A DNA stretch of 44,352 nucleotides from JANNNF01 sp040385825 (GTDB lineage: Bacteria > Pseudomonadota > Alphaproteobacteria > Rhodobacterales > Rhodobacteraceae), in the NCBI GenBank assembly GCA_040385825.1, contig JAZKGQ010000035.1, positions 1 through 44,352 of the forward strand. The letters run 5' to 3'. Position numbers and translations under genes: made by a program. Positions 7,429 to 16,359 of the stretch are shown piece by piece. Below the pieces are notes generated by a model. It made no database searches. It saw only the letters and a program-made list of their open reading frames with translations, and was not told the DNA's origin. Each line of letters starts with the position of its first letter. Position 1 is the first letter of the stretch.

Positions 7429-9039
7429 TCAGCCCCGGTCTGTCAGATAGGCCACCAGCGCCGCGGTGGACCCGTCCTTGCCCTGCGTGCCCTGCGACCC
7501 TTCCAGAATCGGTTGCAGCGCCAGCGCCAGTTCCTTGCCCAGTTCCACCCCCCACTGGTCATAAGAATTCAGGCCCAGAATCACCCCTTCGACAAACACC
7601 CGGTGCTCATACAGCGCGATGATCTGGCCCAGCACAAACGGGGTCAGTTTCGGATAGGCCAGCGTGGTGGACGGGCGGTTGCCCGGAAACACCCGGTGGC
7701 GCGCCTGACGGTCCAACTCAGGCCCCGTTGCGCCCTTTTTCGCCATGATCGCGGTCGCCTCGGCCAGTGACCGCCCCCGCATCAGCGCCTCGGATTGCGC
7801 AAGGCAGTTCGACACCAGCAGCAGGTGCTGATGCGCAAGGTCGGGTTCATGGCCTTGTCTCGCCACCAGAAACTCGCAGGGCACGACGCGGGTGCCCTGG
7901 TGGATCAACTGGTAGAACGCGTGCTGGCCGTTGGTGCCGGGTTCACCCCAGACCACCGGGCCGGAATGGGTGGGCAGATCGCTGCCGTCAACGGCCACGC
8001 GCTTGCCGTTGCTCTCCATCTCAAGCTGTTGCAGATAGGCCGGCAGACGCGACAGGCGCTGGTCATAGGGCAGCACGGCGCGGGTGGCATGGCCGCAGAT
8101 CTGGTTGTGCCAGATCCCGACCAGCGCCAGCAGCACCGGCAGGTTCTGCGCGAAAGGCTGCGCCGCGAAATGCTGATCCATGTCGCGGGCACCGGCAAGG
8201 AAATCGTCAAACGACTCTGGCCCGATCGCCAGCATCAGCGAAAGCCCGATCGGCCCCCACAGGGAATAGCGCCCGCCGACCCAATCCTCGAACCCAAAAA
8301 CTCGTTCCGGATCAATGCCATAGGCGGCGGTCTTGTCGGCTGCGGTGGATACGGCGGCGAACTGCGCGCCGGGGTTTGCGACCTTGGTGGCCATCCAGCG
8401 TTTGGCGGTGTCGGCGTTGGTCATCGTCTCGATGGTGGTGAAAGTTTTCGAGGCCACGATGACCAGCGTGGTTTCGGGGTTCAGCCCGGCCAGCACGTCA
8501 TGGATATGCGCGCCGTCGACGTTGGATACGAAATGCACCCGTGGCCCGTCATGGAACGGTGCCAGCGCAAGGGTAGCCATCGCAGGCCCGAGGTCTGACC
8601 CGCCGATGCCGATATTGACCACATCAGAGATCGCCCCGCCCTGGCCCCGGAACGCCCCCGACCGCACGTCGCGGGCAAAGGCCGCGCACAGCGCGCGGAT
8701 GCGGCGCACCTCGGGCAGCACATCCGCGCCGTCGACCTTGATCACATCGCCGTCCCCGGCCCGCAGCGCCACATGCAGCACGGCGCGGCCTTCGGTGTCG
8801 TTGATCTTGACCCCGCCGAACATCGCCGCGCGTTTCGCCGCCACCCCGGCATGGTCTGCCAGCCCGAGCAGCAGGTCCATCGCCCCGGCATCAAGGTTGG
8901 TTTTCGAGAAATCAAACAGCATCTCGCCCGCGCGGGCGCTGAAGGCGCCAGCCCGGCCCGCATCGTCAAACAAGGACAGGATGGACCGGGTCTTGATCGT
9001 GTCGTGATATGCGCTCAGCGCCTGCCAGTCAGCTTTCAT
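7429..9039 (-). CDS. pgi: Glucose-6-phosphate isomerase
   Basis: A 536-residue, complete phosphoglucose isomerase that interconverts glucose-6-P and fructose-6-P. Visible signatures are GIGGSDLGP (phosphate loop, about residue 150), the PGI motif GGRYSLWGPIG (about 265), the catalytic-region VVWGEPGTNGQHAFYQL, and the C-terminal QWGVELGKELAL. The start is the ATG at 9039 (MKADWQAL); the frame stays open further upstream but that would run into pgl. It lies 4 bases after the pgl stop and is the last gene of the zwf-pgl-pgi operon, the order expected when G6P feeds the Entner-Doudoroff or pentose-phosphate route in Rhodobacteraceae. Confidence 0.97.
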   Translation of the reverse strand: MKADWQALSAYHDTIKTRSILSLFDDAGRAGAFSARAGEMLFDFSKTNLDAGAMDLLLGLADHAGVAAKRAAMFGGVKINDTEGRAVLHVALRAGDGDVIKVDGADVLPEVRRIRALCAAFARDVRSGAFRGQGGAISDVVNIGIGGSDLGPAMATLALAPFHDGPRVHFVSNVDGAHIHDVLAGLNPETTLVIVASKTFTTIETMTNADTAKRWMATKVANPGAQFAAVSTAADKTAAYGIDPERVFGFEDWVGGRYSLWGPIGLSLMLAIGPESFDDFLAGARDMDQHFAAQPFAQNLPVLLALVGIWHNQICGHATRAVLPYDQRLSRLPAYLQQLEMESNGKRVAVDGSDLPTHSGPVVWGEPGTNGQHAFYQLIHQGTRVVPCEFLVARQGHEPDLAHQHLLLVSNCLAQSEALMRGRSLAEATAIMAKKGATGPELDRQARHRVFPGNRPSTTLAYPKLTPFVLGQIIALYEHRVFVEGVILGLNSYDQWGVELGKELALALQPILEGSQGTQGKDGSTAALVAYLTDRG

Positions 9040-9043
9040 AGCG

Positions 9044-9715
9044 TTACTCCGCCCAATGCACGGTTGCGTTGTCAAGAACGGCCCGGACCGGGGCCTCGGC
9101 CACGGGCAGGCTTGCCGCGCGCTCGATGGCCTCGCGCTTTTCCGCGCCGGCAATCAGGATATGAATGTTGAACGCCGCCTTCAGCACCGGCGCGGTCAGG
9201 GTGATGCGGGGTTCGCCCGCAGCATCGGCCCGCAGCGCCATCAGGGGCGGAGCACCCGCGGCCAAGGCCTCGGTCAGCAGATCGGCCCCCGGAAACAGGC
9301 TGGCGGTGTGCATGTCAGTGCCCATGCCAAGCAGCAGCACCGAAATCGGCAGATGCGGGGTCAGCCCGTCGGCCAGGGCCTCCAGCATCTCCTCGGGCTG
9401 GTCGGCGGGGGCATACAAAGGCACCAGCCGCGCGCGCGCGGCAAAGCCGCGCAACAGGCGTTCGCGCAGAAGGCGGGTGTTGGACCGCGGGCTGTCTTCC
9501 GCGACCCAGCGTTCGTCATTCAGAAACACCGCGACATTGGCCCAGTCCAGATCGACCCCCGACAACGTGTCAAAGATCGGCCCCGGCGTGGTGCCGCCCG
9601 GCACGCACAGCGATGCCTTGCCGTCGCGGCGCAGAAATTCGCCCAACTGCCCCGCGATGTCATTGGCAAGCGACAGGAACATGAACTCGCGGTCCGGATA
9701 GCTGCGGAAGTTCAT
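9044..9715 (-). CDS. pgl: 6-phosphogluconolactonase
   Basis: A 223-residue DevB/NagB-fold lactonase that hydrolyses 6-phosphogluconolactone, the product of Zwf. Motifs: the substrate loop VPGGTTPGPIFDTL (about residue 38), NDERWVAEDSPRSNT (about residues 66-80), and the catalytic-region LLGMGTDMHTASLFPG (the usual form is LGMGxDGHTASLFP, so one Gly is Met here). The start ATG overlaps the zwf stop by four bases (ATGA), indicating translational coupling within zwf-pgl-pgi. Confidence 0.95.
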   Translation of the reverse strand: MNFRSYPDREFMFLSLANDIAGQLGEFLRRDGKASLCVPGGTTPGPIFDTLSGVDLDWANVAVFLNDERWVAEDSPRSNTRLLRERLLRGFAARARLVPLYAPADQPEEMLEALADGLTPHLPISVLLLGMGTDMHTASLFPGADLLTEALAAGAPPLMALRADAAGEPRITLTAPVLKAAFNIHILIAGAEKREAIERAASLPVAEAPVRAVLDNATVHWAE

Positions 9716-11166
9716 TCCTTGATCTCCCGCCAGCGTCGGCCATCCTTGTGCATCAGCATCAGGGCATCTTCCGGCCCCGACGACCCCGGATCATAGCCGC
9801 GCGGTTTATCCCCGCGGGCCTCCCACCCCTTGATCACCGGATCGGCCCAGGCCCAGGCGGCCTCCACCTCGTCGCCGCGCATGAACAGGGTCTGGTTGCC
9901 CCGGATCACATCCATGATCAGGCGTTCATAGGCATCGGGAATGTCCTCGGCATCCGCGCCCAGGGCATCGGCGAAGGACATGTCCAGCGGCACCTGCATC
10001 AGGCGCATGCCGCCCGGCCCCGGTTCCTTGATCATCATCATCAGATCCATGCCTTCATCCGGTTGCAAGCGGATCACCAGCACGTTTTCACGCCAGCCCG
10101 GCGCATCGTCAAAGATCGAATGCGGCGGTTCCTTGAAGGTGATGGCGATTTCCGACGCCCGCGCCCGCAGCCGTTTGCCGGTGCGCAGATAGAACGGCGT
10201 GCCGGCCCACCGCCAGTTCGACACCCCCACTTTCAGCGCGATGTAGCTTTCGGTCAGGCTGGCCGGATTTTCCGAATGCTCGACATAGCCGCCCTGCCCC
10301 TTGCTGGGCAGATACTGGCCGCGCACGATGTCCTCAGGCTTTACCGGGTCCAGCGCCCGGATCACCTTCAGCTTTTCGTCCCGCACGGCGTTCGGGTCAA
10401 AGTGATAGGGCGGCTCCATCGCGATCAGGCACAGCAGTTGCATCAGATGGTTCTGCACCATGTCCCGCATCGCGCCAGAGGTGTCGTAATAGGCCCCGCG
10501 CCCGTCCACCCCCACGGTTTCCGCCACGGTGATCTGCACATGGTCGACGTATTGGGCCTTCCACAGCGGTTCAAACAGGATGTTGGCAAAGCGCACCGCC
10601 ATCAGGTTCTGCACGGTTTCCTTGCCCAGATAATGGTCGATCCGGTAAATCTGGGCCTCGGTGAAATGCTTGGCCAGAACTGCGTTCAGCGCCTTGGCGG
10701 TTTCAAGATCGCGGCCAAAGGGTTTTTCCACCACGATGCGGCTGGCACTGTCGGCGATGCCATTGTCATGCAGCCGTTCGGCCAGATCGCCAAACAGGCT
10801 GGGCGCCACCGAGAAATAGAAGGCCTTCACCACGCCGTCGCGCATTTCGGCCTTCAGCGCATCCCAGCCCCCGGTGCCCTTGGCGTCGATCGCCACATAG
10901 CCGATCTGGGCGACAAAGGCCGCGATCATCGCCTTGTCCTGCCGGTCCTTTGCCACAAACTCGACAATCGCCGCCTGCACCATGTCGCGGAAGGCTGCCA
11001 CCGTCAGGTCAGCCCGCGCCGCCCCGATGATCCGGCTGGTCGGCGGCATCTGGCCCGACAGGAACCGCCGGTACAGACCCGGAAATATCTTGCGGCGCGC
11101 AAGGTCGCCCGTGCCACCAAAGATCACAAGGTCGAAACAGTCGACCGGAATGACGCGTGACACCAT
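9712..11166 (-). CDS. zwf: Glucose-6-phosphate 1-dehydrogenase
   Basis: A 484-residue, full-length NAD(P)-dependent enzyme that oxidises glucose-6-P to the lactone. The Rossmann motif IFGGTGDLARRKIFPGLY lies at the N-terminus, the substrate signature RIDHYLGKETVQN at about residue 175, and KPFGRDLETAK just before it. It is the first gene of a three-gene operon. A perfect 12-base palindrome 60 bases upstream of its start is a good candidate for a LacI-family operator. Confidence 0.97.
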   Translation of the reverse strand: MVSRVIPVDCFDLVIFGGTGDLARRKIFPGLYRRFLSGQMPPTSRIIGAARADLTVAAFRDMVQAAIVEFVAKDRQDKAMIAAFVAQIGYVAIDAKGTGGWDALKAEMRDGVVKAFYFSVAPSLFGDLAERLHDNGIADSASRIVVEKPFGRDLETAKALNAVLAKHFTEAQIYRIDHYLGKETVQNLMAVRFANILFEPLWKAQYVDHVQITVAETVGVDGRGAYYDTSGAMRDMVQNHLMQLLCLIAMEPPYHFDPNAVRDEKLKVIRALDPVKPEDIVRGQYLPSKGQGGYVEHSENPASLTESYIALKVGVSNWRWAGTPFYLRTGKRLRARASEIAITFKEPPHSIFDDAPGWRENVLVIRLQPDEGMDLMMMIKEPGPGGMRLMQVPLDMSFADALGADAEDIPDAYERLIMDVIRGNQTLFMRGDEVEAAWAWADPVIKGWEARGDKPRGYDPGSSGPEDALMLMHKDGRRWREIKE

Positions 11167-11225
11167 GGCTTTACCTCGTTTGTTCGGATCGGGGTTGAGA
11201 CGTTTCTGGCAATCATCAGCGCAGT

Positions 11226-11237
11226 GTTAGCGCTAAC
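11226..11237. promoter_or_regulatory. Palindromic operator upstream of zwf (LacI-family type)
   Basis: GTTAGCGCTAAC is a perfect 12-base palindrome with the central CG step typical of LacI-family sugar-repressor operators. It lies 60 bases upstream of the zwf start, on the correct side to control the whole zwf-pgl-pgi operon. No LacI-family gene lies in the window, so the regulator is unknown. Confidence 0.65.
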
Positions 11238-11355
11238 GACTGCTTTCTACCCGCAGACCCTGCCAAAGTCTAGCATCGCGCGTGGCGGATACAAACCGCA
11301 TTGCCGGCCAGGGCCGTTCCGGTTTGAGGGAATCGGAAAAGCTGGCCTCTCGGCT

Positions 11356-11387
11356 TGCTGAAACGCAGATCGACGCGCGTTTCAGCA
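11356..11387 (-). terminator. Hairpin downstream of mgtC, probable terminator
   Basis: A perfect 11-bp stem (TGCTGAAACGC / GCGTTTCAGCA) with a 10-base loop, beginning 15 bases after the mgtC stop. The minus-strand sequence after it has only a short T-rich patch (CTTTTCC), so efficiency is uncertain. Confidence 0.6.
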
Positions 11388-11401
11388 CTGGCTGAACCGC
11401 G

Positions 11402-12100
11402 CTAAACCTCATCCAGCGGCAACCAGCGCACCCGCAACAGGCCGGGTTCGGCGGCCAGCCGCTGAACCGCCTGTTCCAGCATCGCATCCGTGGTGCCTTC
11501 GCCGCTGACCGTGGCCGACACATCCATCCCCACCCCGTCCTCGGCAGGGCGCAGGCCGACCTCGGACAGATGCAGGCCACCAAGCGTCAGCGTGCGCAGG
11601 ATCAGGCTGCGCGCGCCGCCTTCCTGTTCGGGCAGGCAGGTCAGGATCACCCGGAACGACCGCGTCACCGGCACACCGGCCTTGGTCTTGCGCTTCAGGA
11701 ACTTGACCAAGGGGCGCAGGCCAAGGTTGATGAACACCACCATGCCCGTCAGCAGCACGGCAAAGGGCCAGGCCCCCGCCCCCGCCATCATGCCCACCCC
11801 GGCCGAACACCACAGCGTGGCAGCCGTGTTCAGCCCGTGCACGTTGAACCCATCCCGAAAGATGATGCCCGCCCCCAGAAACCCGATGCCAGACACCACC
11901 TGGGCCGCCACCCGCGTCGGGCTGACCTCGCCCGGAAAAAGCTGGGAAAAGATCACGAAACTGGCAGCACCCACAGCCACCAGCGCATTGGTGCGCAGCC
12001 CCGCCATGCGCTGGCGGACCTGCCGTTCCGACCCGATCAGCGCCCCGCAGGCCAAGGCCACGCCCATGTCTATGGCCGCAGCCTCCAGCAGAATTGTCAT
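11402..12100 (-). CDS. MgtC/SapB-family membrane protein
   Basis: A 232-residue inner-membrane protein. The family motifs are intact: LACGALIGSERQ, GIGFLGAGIIFRDG and GLNTAATLWCSAGVGMMAG, spread over four or five transmembrane segments in residues 1-135. A C-terminal soluble ACT-like domain (about 150-232) follows. MgtC-type proteins act in magnesium limitation, acid tolerance or modulation of membrane ATPases; the exact role here is not shown. The start is the ATG at 12100; longer frames would add a region without homology. It is monocistronic, between the zwf operator and the cimA operon. Confidence 0.9.
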   Translation of the reverse strand: MTILLEAAAIDMGVALACGALIGSERQVRQRMAGLRTNALVAVGAASFVIFSQLFPGEVSPTRVAAQVVSGIGFLGAGIIFRDGFNVHGLNTAATLWCSAGVGMMAGAGAWPFAVLLTGMVVFINLGLRPLVKFLKRKTKAGVPVTRSFRVILTCLPEQEGGARSLILRTLTLGGLHLSEVGLRPAEDGVGMDVSATVSGEGTTDAMLEQAVQRLAAEPGLLRVRWLPLDEV

Positions 12101-12212
12101 GGGCCTGGTTCCTTTGCCGTCAATGCCTTGGTCGTCGCAGACGCAGGCTAGACTGTCATTCCGGAAATGTGAAGGTTTTGTAAAGCTTTTGCGACATATC
12201 GATGGCCCCTGC

Positions 12213-12977
12213 CTACCAGCGCCCCGACACCGCCTGCCACAGCAAGCGCCCCCGGCGGGAAAACTCTGACAGCTCCAGCCGGCCTTCGGCCACACAGGCC
12301 GGATCGTCCACCACCCGGCGCAGCAGGGCCCCGGTCTGCCAGCCTGTCAGCAAGGCGGGGGCCAGATCGCGCGGCAAGGTCTTGCGCGCGGCCCGTGCCC
12401 TGGCCAGACGTGTCAGCCCCTCGCGGGCCAGCGACGCCACCGCGGCAGGCCGCCCGTCCACCAGCGGCAGGCAGCCCCGGTCCTCCAGCCCCGGCACCGC
12501 GCGCAGCCAGCCACACAGCCCTGCGGCCCAGGCATAGTCGCGCACCACCGGCTCGGCCCCGTCGGGCGCGCCCAGGGCCCGTGCGGCCAGCCACATCAAC
12601 CCGCCCGCCGTGTCGTCGATATGGGCATCGAACGCCGCCCGGTCGGCAAAGGCCTCGCGGTAGATATCCCACCGCCGCGCCGCTATCAGCCGGTCCAGCA
12701 CATCTTGCGGCAGGCCCGCCCACCCGATCAGCCCGTGCAGCGGCCCCGCCACCTCATGCGCACGGGGGGCGGGTTCGGCCACCACATCGCGCCACCATTG
12801 CAGCCGCATCTCGGCGATCATCGGCTCTTTGCTGACCCAGGGCGCGCGGGCAATTTCAAGGTTGAAGGCGTAGAGGATGAACAACGCCTCGCGCGCCGCC
12901 AAAGGGGCGGCCATCACGGCGGCAAAACGGTCGGGGTCGCCGCGCTGCACCAAAGCTGCGCAAGCGTCGGCGGTCAT
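12213..12977 (-). CDS. Squalene/phytoene synthase-like protein (NDUFAF6-type)
   Basis: A 254-residue protein of the squalene/phytoene synthase superfamily. The stretches FILYAFNLEIARAPW and MRLQWWRDVV match the NDUFAF6/COG1562 branch. The paired Asp-rich DxxxD prenyl-diphosphate motifs of true phytoene synthases are not evident (FDAHIDDTAGGLMW is the nearest). It is therefore more likely a complex I assembly-factor homologue or an uncharacterised isoprenoid enzyme than CrtB. The start ATG overlaps the cimA stop by four bases. No carotenoid genes are nearby. Confidence 0.75.
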   Translation of the reverse strand: MTADACAALVQRGDPDRFAAVMAAPLAAREALFILYAFNLEIARAPWVSKEPMIAEMRLQWWRDVVAEPAPRAHEVAGPLHGLIGWAGLPQDVLDRLIAARRWDIYREAFADRAAFDAHIDDTAGGLMWLAARALGAPDGAEPVVRDYAWAAGLCGWLRAVPGLEDRGCLPLVDGRPAAVASLAREGLTRLARARAARKTLPRDLAPALLTGWQTGALLRRVVDDPACVAEGRLELSEFSRRGRLLWQAVSGRW

Positions 12978-14608
12978 GCCGACCCTCCGGCCGGTGTCGC
13001 GCCGTCGCGGATCAGCTTCCAGTTGATCGCATCCAGCAGCGCCTCGAAGCTCGCGTCCACGATATTGGCGCTGACCCCGACAGTCGACCAGCGCCGCCCC
13101 TGCCCGTCCTCAGAGTCGATGATCACCCGCGTCACCGCCTCGGTGCCGCCCTGGGTGATGCGCACCTTGAAATCGACCAGCTTCATGTCGTCGATGCAGG
13201 CCTGATACGGCCCCAGATCCTTGGCCAGCGCCTTGGACAGCGCGTTGACCGGCCCCCGGTCGGTGCCGGTTTCATCCATACTTTCGCTGACCGACAGCAT
13301 CTTGTGATCGCCGATCTTGACCACCACCACCGCCTCGGACAGGCTGATCATGCGGTTGTACTTGTTCTTGCGCCGCTCGACCGTCACCCGGTAGCGCTTG
13401 ACCTCGAAGAACAGCGGCAACAGGCCCAGTTCGGCGCGGGCCACCAGTTCAAACGACGCCTGCGCGCCGTCATAGGCATAGCCCTGATCCTCACGGTCCT
13501 TCACGATCTCCAGTATCCGGCCCAGACGCGCATCCCTGGGGTCCACCACGATCCCTGCCGAGGCCAGCCTTGCGCGCAGGTTGGATTGCCCGGCCTGATT
13601 GCTCATCGGGATCACCCGTTCATTGCCGACCACATCGGGCGGCACATGTTCATAGGTGGTGGGGTCTTTCAGGATGGCGCTGGCGTGCAGACCCGCCTTG
13701 TGGGCAAAGGCGCTTGCCCCGACATAGGGGGCGGCGCGCAGGGGCACGCGGTTGAGGATGTCATCCAGCGTGCGGCTGATCTTGAGCAGGGATGCCAAGG
13801 CGTCGCCGGACACCCCGGTTGCAAACCGGTCCTTGTAGGGCGCCTTCAGCAGCAGGGTCGGAATGAGGGTCACGAGGTTTGCGTTGCCGCAGCGTTCACC
13901 CAAACCGTTCAGCGTGCCCTGAATCTGCCGCGCGCCCGCATCGACGGCGGCAAGGCTACAGGCGACCGCGTTGCCGGTGTCGTCGTGGCAATGGATGCCC
14001 AGATGGTCACCCGGAATGCCTGACGCGATCACCTCGGCGGTCACTCGGCCTACCTCGGCGGGCAAGGTGCCGCCGTTGGTGTCGCACAGCACGACCCAGC
14101 GGGCGCCTGCATCAAGGGCGGCGCGCAGGCAGGACAGGGCGTAGGCGGGGTTGGCGCGGTAGCCGTCAAAGAAATGCTCGGCGTCCAGCAAGGCCTCGCG
14201 GCCTTTGGCAACAACATGGGCGATGCTGTCGGCAATGGCCTGACGGTTTTCCTCAAGCGTGACGCCAAGGGCGGTGGTGACGTGGAAGTCATGCGCCTTG
14301 CCGACCAGACAGACGGCGGGGGTGCCCGCATCCAGCACGCCTGCCAGCACGTCGTCATTGGCCGCCGACCGGCCCACCCGTTTGGTCATGCCAAAGGCCG
14401 TCATGGTGGCGCGGGTCTTGGGGGCGGTGGCGAAGAAATCGCTGTCGGTGGGGTTGGCCCCCGGCCAGCCGCCTTCGATGTGGTCAAGGCCCAGCCCGTC
14501 CAGCGCGCGGGCGATCTGGATTTTCTCGGCCGTCGAGAATTGCACGCCCTGGGTTTGCTGGCCGTCCCGCAGGGTGGTGTCGAAAAGATAGAGGCGTTCG
14601 CGGGTCAT
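12974..14608 (-). CDS. cimA: Citramalate synthase
   Basis: A 544-residue protein of the citramalate/isopropylmalate/homocitrate synthase family. The DRE-TIM barrel has FDTTLRDGQQTQGVQFS at the N-terminus and the metal-binding HxH in LGIHCHDDTGNAV (about residue 210); a C-terminal LeuA dimer (allosteric) domain follows at about 410-535. Its length and GGWPGANPTD motif fit the TIGR00977 citramalate synthase subfamily, which condenses pyruvate and acetyl-CoA for threonine-independent isoleucine synthesis. The start is the ATG at 14608. It is coupled to the downstream squalene-synthase-like gene by a 4-base overlap. Confidence 0.92.
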   Translation of the reverse strand: MTRERLYLFDTTLRDGQQTQGVQFSTAEKIQIARALDGLGLDHIEGGWPGANPTDSDFFATAPKTRATMTAFGMTKRVGRSAANDDVLAGVLDAGTPAVCLVGKAHDFHVTTALGVTLEENRQAIADSIAHVVAKGREALLDAEHFFDGYRANPAYALSCLRAALDAGARWVVLCDTNGGTLPAEVGRVTAEVIASGIPGDHLGIHCHDDTGNAVACSLAAVDAGARQIQGTLNGLGERCGNANLVTLIPTLLLKAPYKDRFATGVSGDALASLLKISRTLDDILNRVPLRAAPYVGASAFAHKAGLHASAILKDPTTYEHVPPDVVGNERVIPMSNQAGQSNLRARLASAGIVVDPRDARLGRILEIVKDREDQGYAYDGAQASFELVARAELGLLPLFFEVKRYRVTVERRKNKYNRMISLSEAVVVVKIGDHKMLSVSESMDETGTDRGPVNALSKALAKDLGPYQACIDDMKLVDFKVRITQGGTEAVTRVIIDSEDGQGRRWSTVGVSANIVDASFEALLDAINWKLIRDGATPAGGSA

Positions 14609-14913
14609 GGCGGGCTTTCGGGGTGGGGGTCTCGGGACGGGACGACTTGGGATTTCAGTGGGTTATGGGAAGGGGTCAAGGGTTCGTTAAGGGGATGGGT
14701 CATGTTTGGGGGAGTCGGGCATGACGGCAACCGCCGTTTCACAACGCCCCGGCGCAGGCCGGGGCCTCGGGCCTTGCGGGCTGGCCAGCAGGTCTTGGGC
14801 GTTGGTTGTGGTCGGTCGAGGCCCCGGCCTGCGCCGGGGCGAGAGGGGGGGGACGCTGGTTTGCGCATGCGCCGGGCGATGAGGTTGGTTTGTTTGCGTT
14901 GGATTTGGGGAGG
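14609..14913. other. 305-base intergenic region between cysS and cimA
   Basis: No gene is supported here. The region holds the perfect 25-bp inverted repeat at 14745-14841 and G-rich sequence (plus strand) on the cimA side. No sigma-70-like promoter for cimA stands out by eye. Confidence 0.6.
14745..14841. repeat. Perfect 25-bp inverted repeat with 47-base spacer
   Basis: Arms at 14745-14769 and 14817-14841 are exact reverse complements. Each arm is itself partly palindromic (core CCCCGGCGCAGGCCGGGG). The arms flank a GC-rich 47-base spacer without coding potential. The arm resembles the CCCCGGCCTGCGCCGGGG type of REP-like repeats common in alphaproteobacterial intergenic DNA. No T-run follows on either strand, so a classical terminator is unlikely. 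Confidence 0.85.
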
Positions 14914-16359
14914 TCATTTGAGAGCCTCGAGCCGTTCCAGAGAAACATCTACCTCCGGCCTAAGTTCGACGCCGCCCGAGTTCATCATTATTGACACATT
15001 TGCCATACTTAAAAGGCTCTTTAGACGATCAACGAGTGCGTAATTTTTGGTAGCTTTTGCTTCTAAACGTAAATGTTGTAGCTTTTCCGCAAGAGGTGGA
15101 AGCAATTTCAAAATTTTTCGATATCTTGCAATATGATTTTCCATTTGTTCCCATGACAACAAGCCTAAAAACTCGATTCCACGGGCGAGTTCGTTGGCCT
15201 TCGTGGAACCTGCAAGCTCTTTAAGAACTTCAATGGACTGGTGGGTGTTCAGATCGTCGTAGAGTGCCGACAAAATCTTGGCATCAGGTTCAAGATTTTT
15301 TGCAATATTCAGGTCTGCAAACTGCTCTAGGAGAGCAATAAATCCGTTCAATGTAGAAGCGGCAATTATGGCCTTAACAGCCGTCCAATCCATCGGTTTT
15401 GAATAGTGAGTATCCAGATACACCATCCGTATAACTTCACCTGGAAAACTCTGATGACCATTGTGATCCCTAACCTCCAGCAAATCCCTGACCGTAAAGA
15501 AATTCCCCAGGCTTTTCGACATCTTCCTGCCGTCCACCAGCAGCATCTCGTTGTGCATCCACACTTTCGCAAAATCGGCATGCGGGTGGGCGCAGGCGCT
15601 TTGGGCGATTTCGTTTTCGTGGTGGGGGAATTGCAAATCAATCCCGCCGCCGTGAATGTCAAACGACGCGCCCAGCAATTCATGCGCCATGGCCGAGCAT
15701 TCGATGTGCCAGCCGGGGCGGCCCCGGCCCCATGGCGAGCCCCAGCCCGGTTCATCGCCAGAAGACGGTTTCCACAGCACGAAATCCATCGGGTCTTCCT
15801 TGAACGGCGCGACCTCGACCCGTGCGCCTGCGATCATGTCATCGACCGACCGGCCCGACAGCGCGCCGTAATCCTTGTAGGACCGCACCCGGAACAGCAC
15901 ATGCCCCTCGACCGCATAGGCGTGACCGCCCGCAATCAACCCCTCAATCATCGCCACCATTGGCCCGATATATTCCGTCGCCCTCGGCTCCACATCGGGC
16001 CGCAGCGCGCCTAGCGCGTCCATATCAGCGTGATACCAGGCGATGGTCTCATCCGTGCGGGCGCGGATCAGGTCTTCCAGCGAGCCTGCAGCCCCTGCCG
16101 CGCGGCGGCGCAAAGCCTCGGCGTTGATCTTGTCATCCACGTCGGTAAAGTTGCGGACATAGGTGACGTGATCCGCCCCATAGACATGGCGCAGCAGACG
16201 GTACAGCACGTCGAACACCACCACGGGCCGTCCGTTGCCCAGATGGGCGCGGTCATAGACGGTGGGGCCGCAGACATACATCCGCACATTGGACGGATCC
16301 AGCGGCGTGAATGCCTCTTTGCGGCGGGTTTTCGTGTTATGCAGCCTGATCGTCGTCAT
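14914..16359 (-). CDS. cysS: Cysteinyl-tRNA synthetase with anomalous, AT-rich C-terminal part
   Basis: A 481-residue class I synthetase that charges tRNA-Cys. The catalytic part is standard: zinc ligands in MYVCGPTVYD, HIECSAMAHE and FPHHENEIAQ, the HIGH variant HLGN at about residue 37, and GRKMSKSLGNFF at about residue 280. The part after KMSKS is unusual. It has an extra VRDHNGHQS segment before FPGEVIR and a divergent tail ending SIMMNSGGVELRPEVDVSL, unlike the usual DGxxGTxW-like end. By hand count the 3' coding stretch 15001-15180 is 35-40 % GC, against 60 % or more upstream of KMSKS, and it uses rare codons such as TTA, CTA, ATA and AGT. The start is the ATG at 16359. Confidence 0.93.
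   Translation of the reverse strand: MTTIRLHNTKTRRKEAFTPLDPSNVRMYVCGPTVYDRAHLGNGRPVVVFDVLYRLLRHVYGADHVTYVRNFTDVDDKINAEALRRRAAGAAGSLEDLIRARTDETIAWYHADMDALGALRPDVEPRATEYIGPMVAMIEGLIAGGHAYAVEGHVLFRVRSYKDYGALSGRSVDDMIAGARVEVAPFKEDPMDFVLWKPSSGDEPGWGSPWGRGRPGWHIECSAMAHELLGASFDIHGGGIDLQFPHHENEIAQSACAHPHADFAKVWMHNEMLLVDGRKMSKSLGNFFTVRDLLEVRDHNGHQSFPGEVIRMVYLDTHYSKPMDWTAVKAIIAASTLNGFIALLEQFADLNIAKNLEPDAKILSALYDDLNTHQSIEVLKELAGSTKANELARGIEFLGLLSWEQMENHIARYRKILKLLPPLAEKLQHLRLEAKATKNYALVDRLKSLLSMANVSIMMNSGGVELRPEVDVSLERLEALK

Noticed and set aside
12213..12977. Squalene/phytoene synthase-like gene as crtB of carotenoid synthesis
   Set aside because: Asp-rich catalytic motifs are not evident and no crt genes are nearby.
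14745..14841. The 25-bp inverted repeat read as a transposon or intrinsic terminator
   Set aside because: No transposase frame in the spacer, no T-run on either strand and no visible target duplication.
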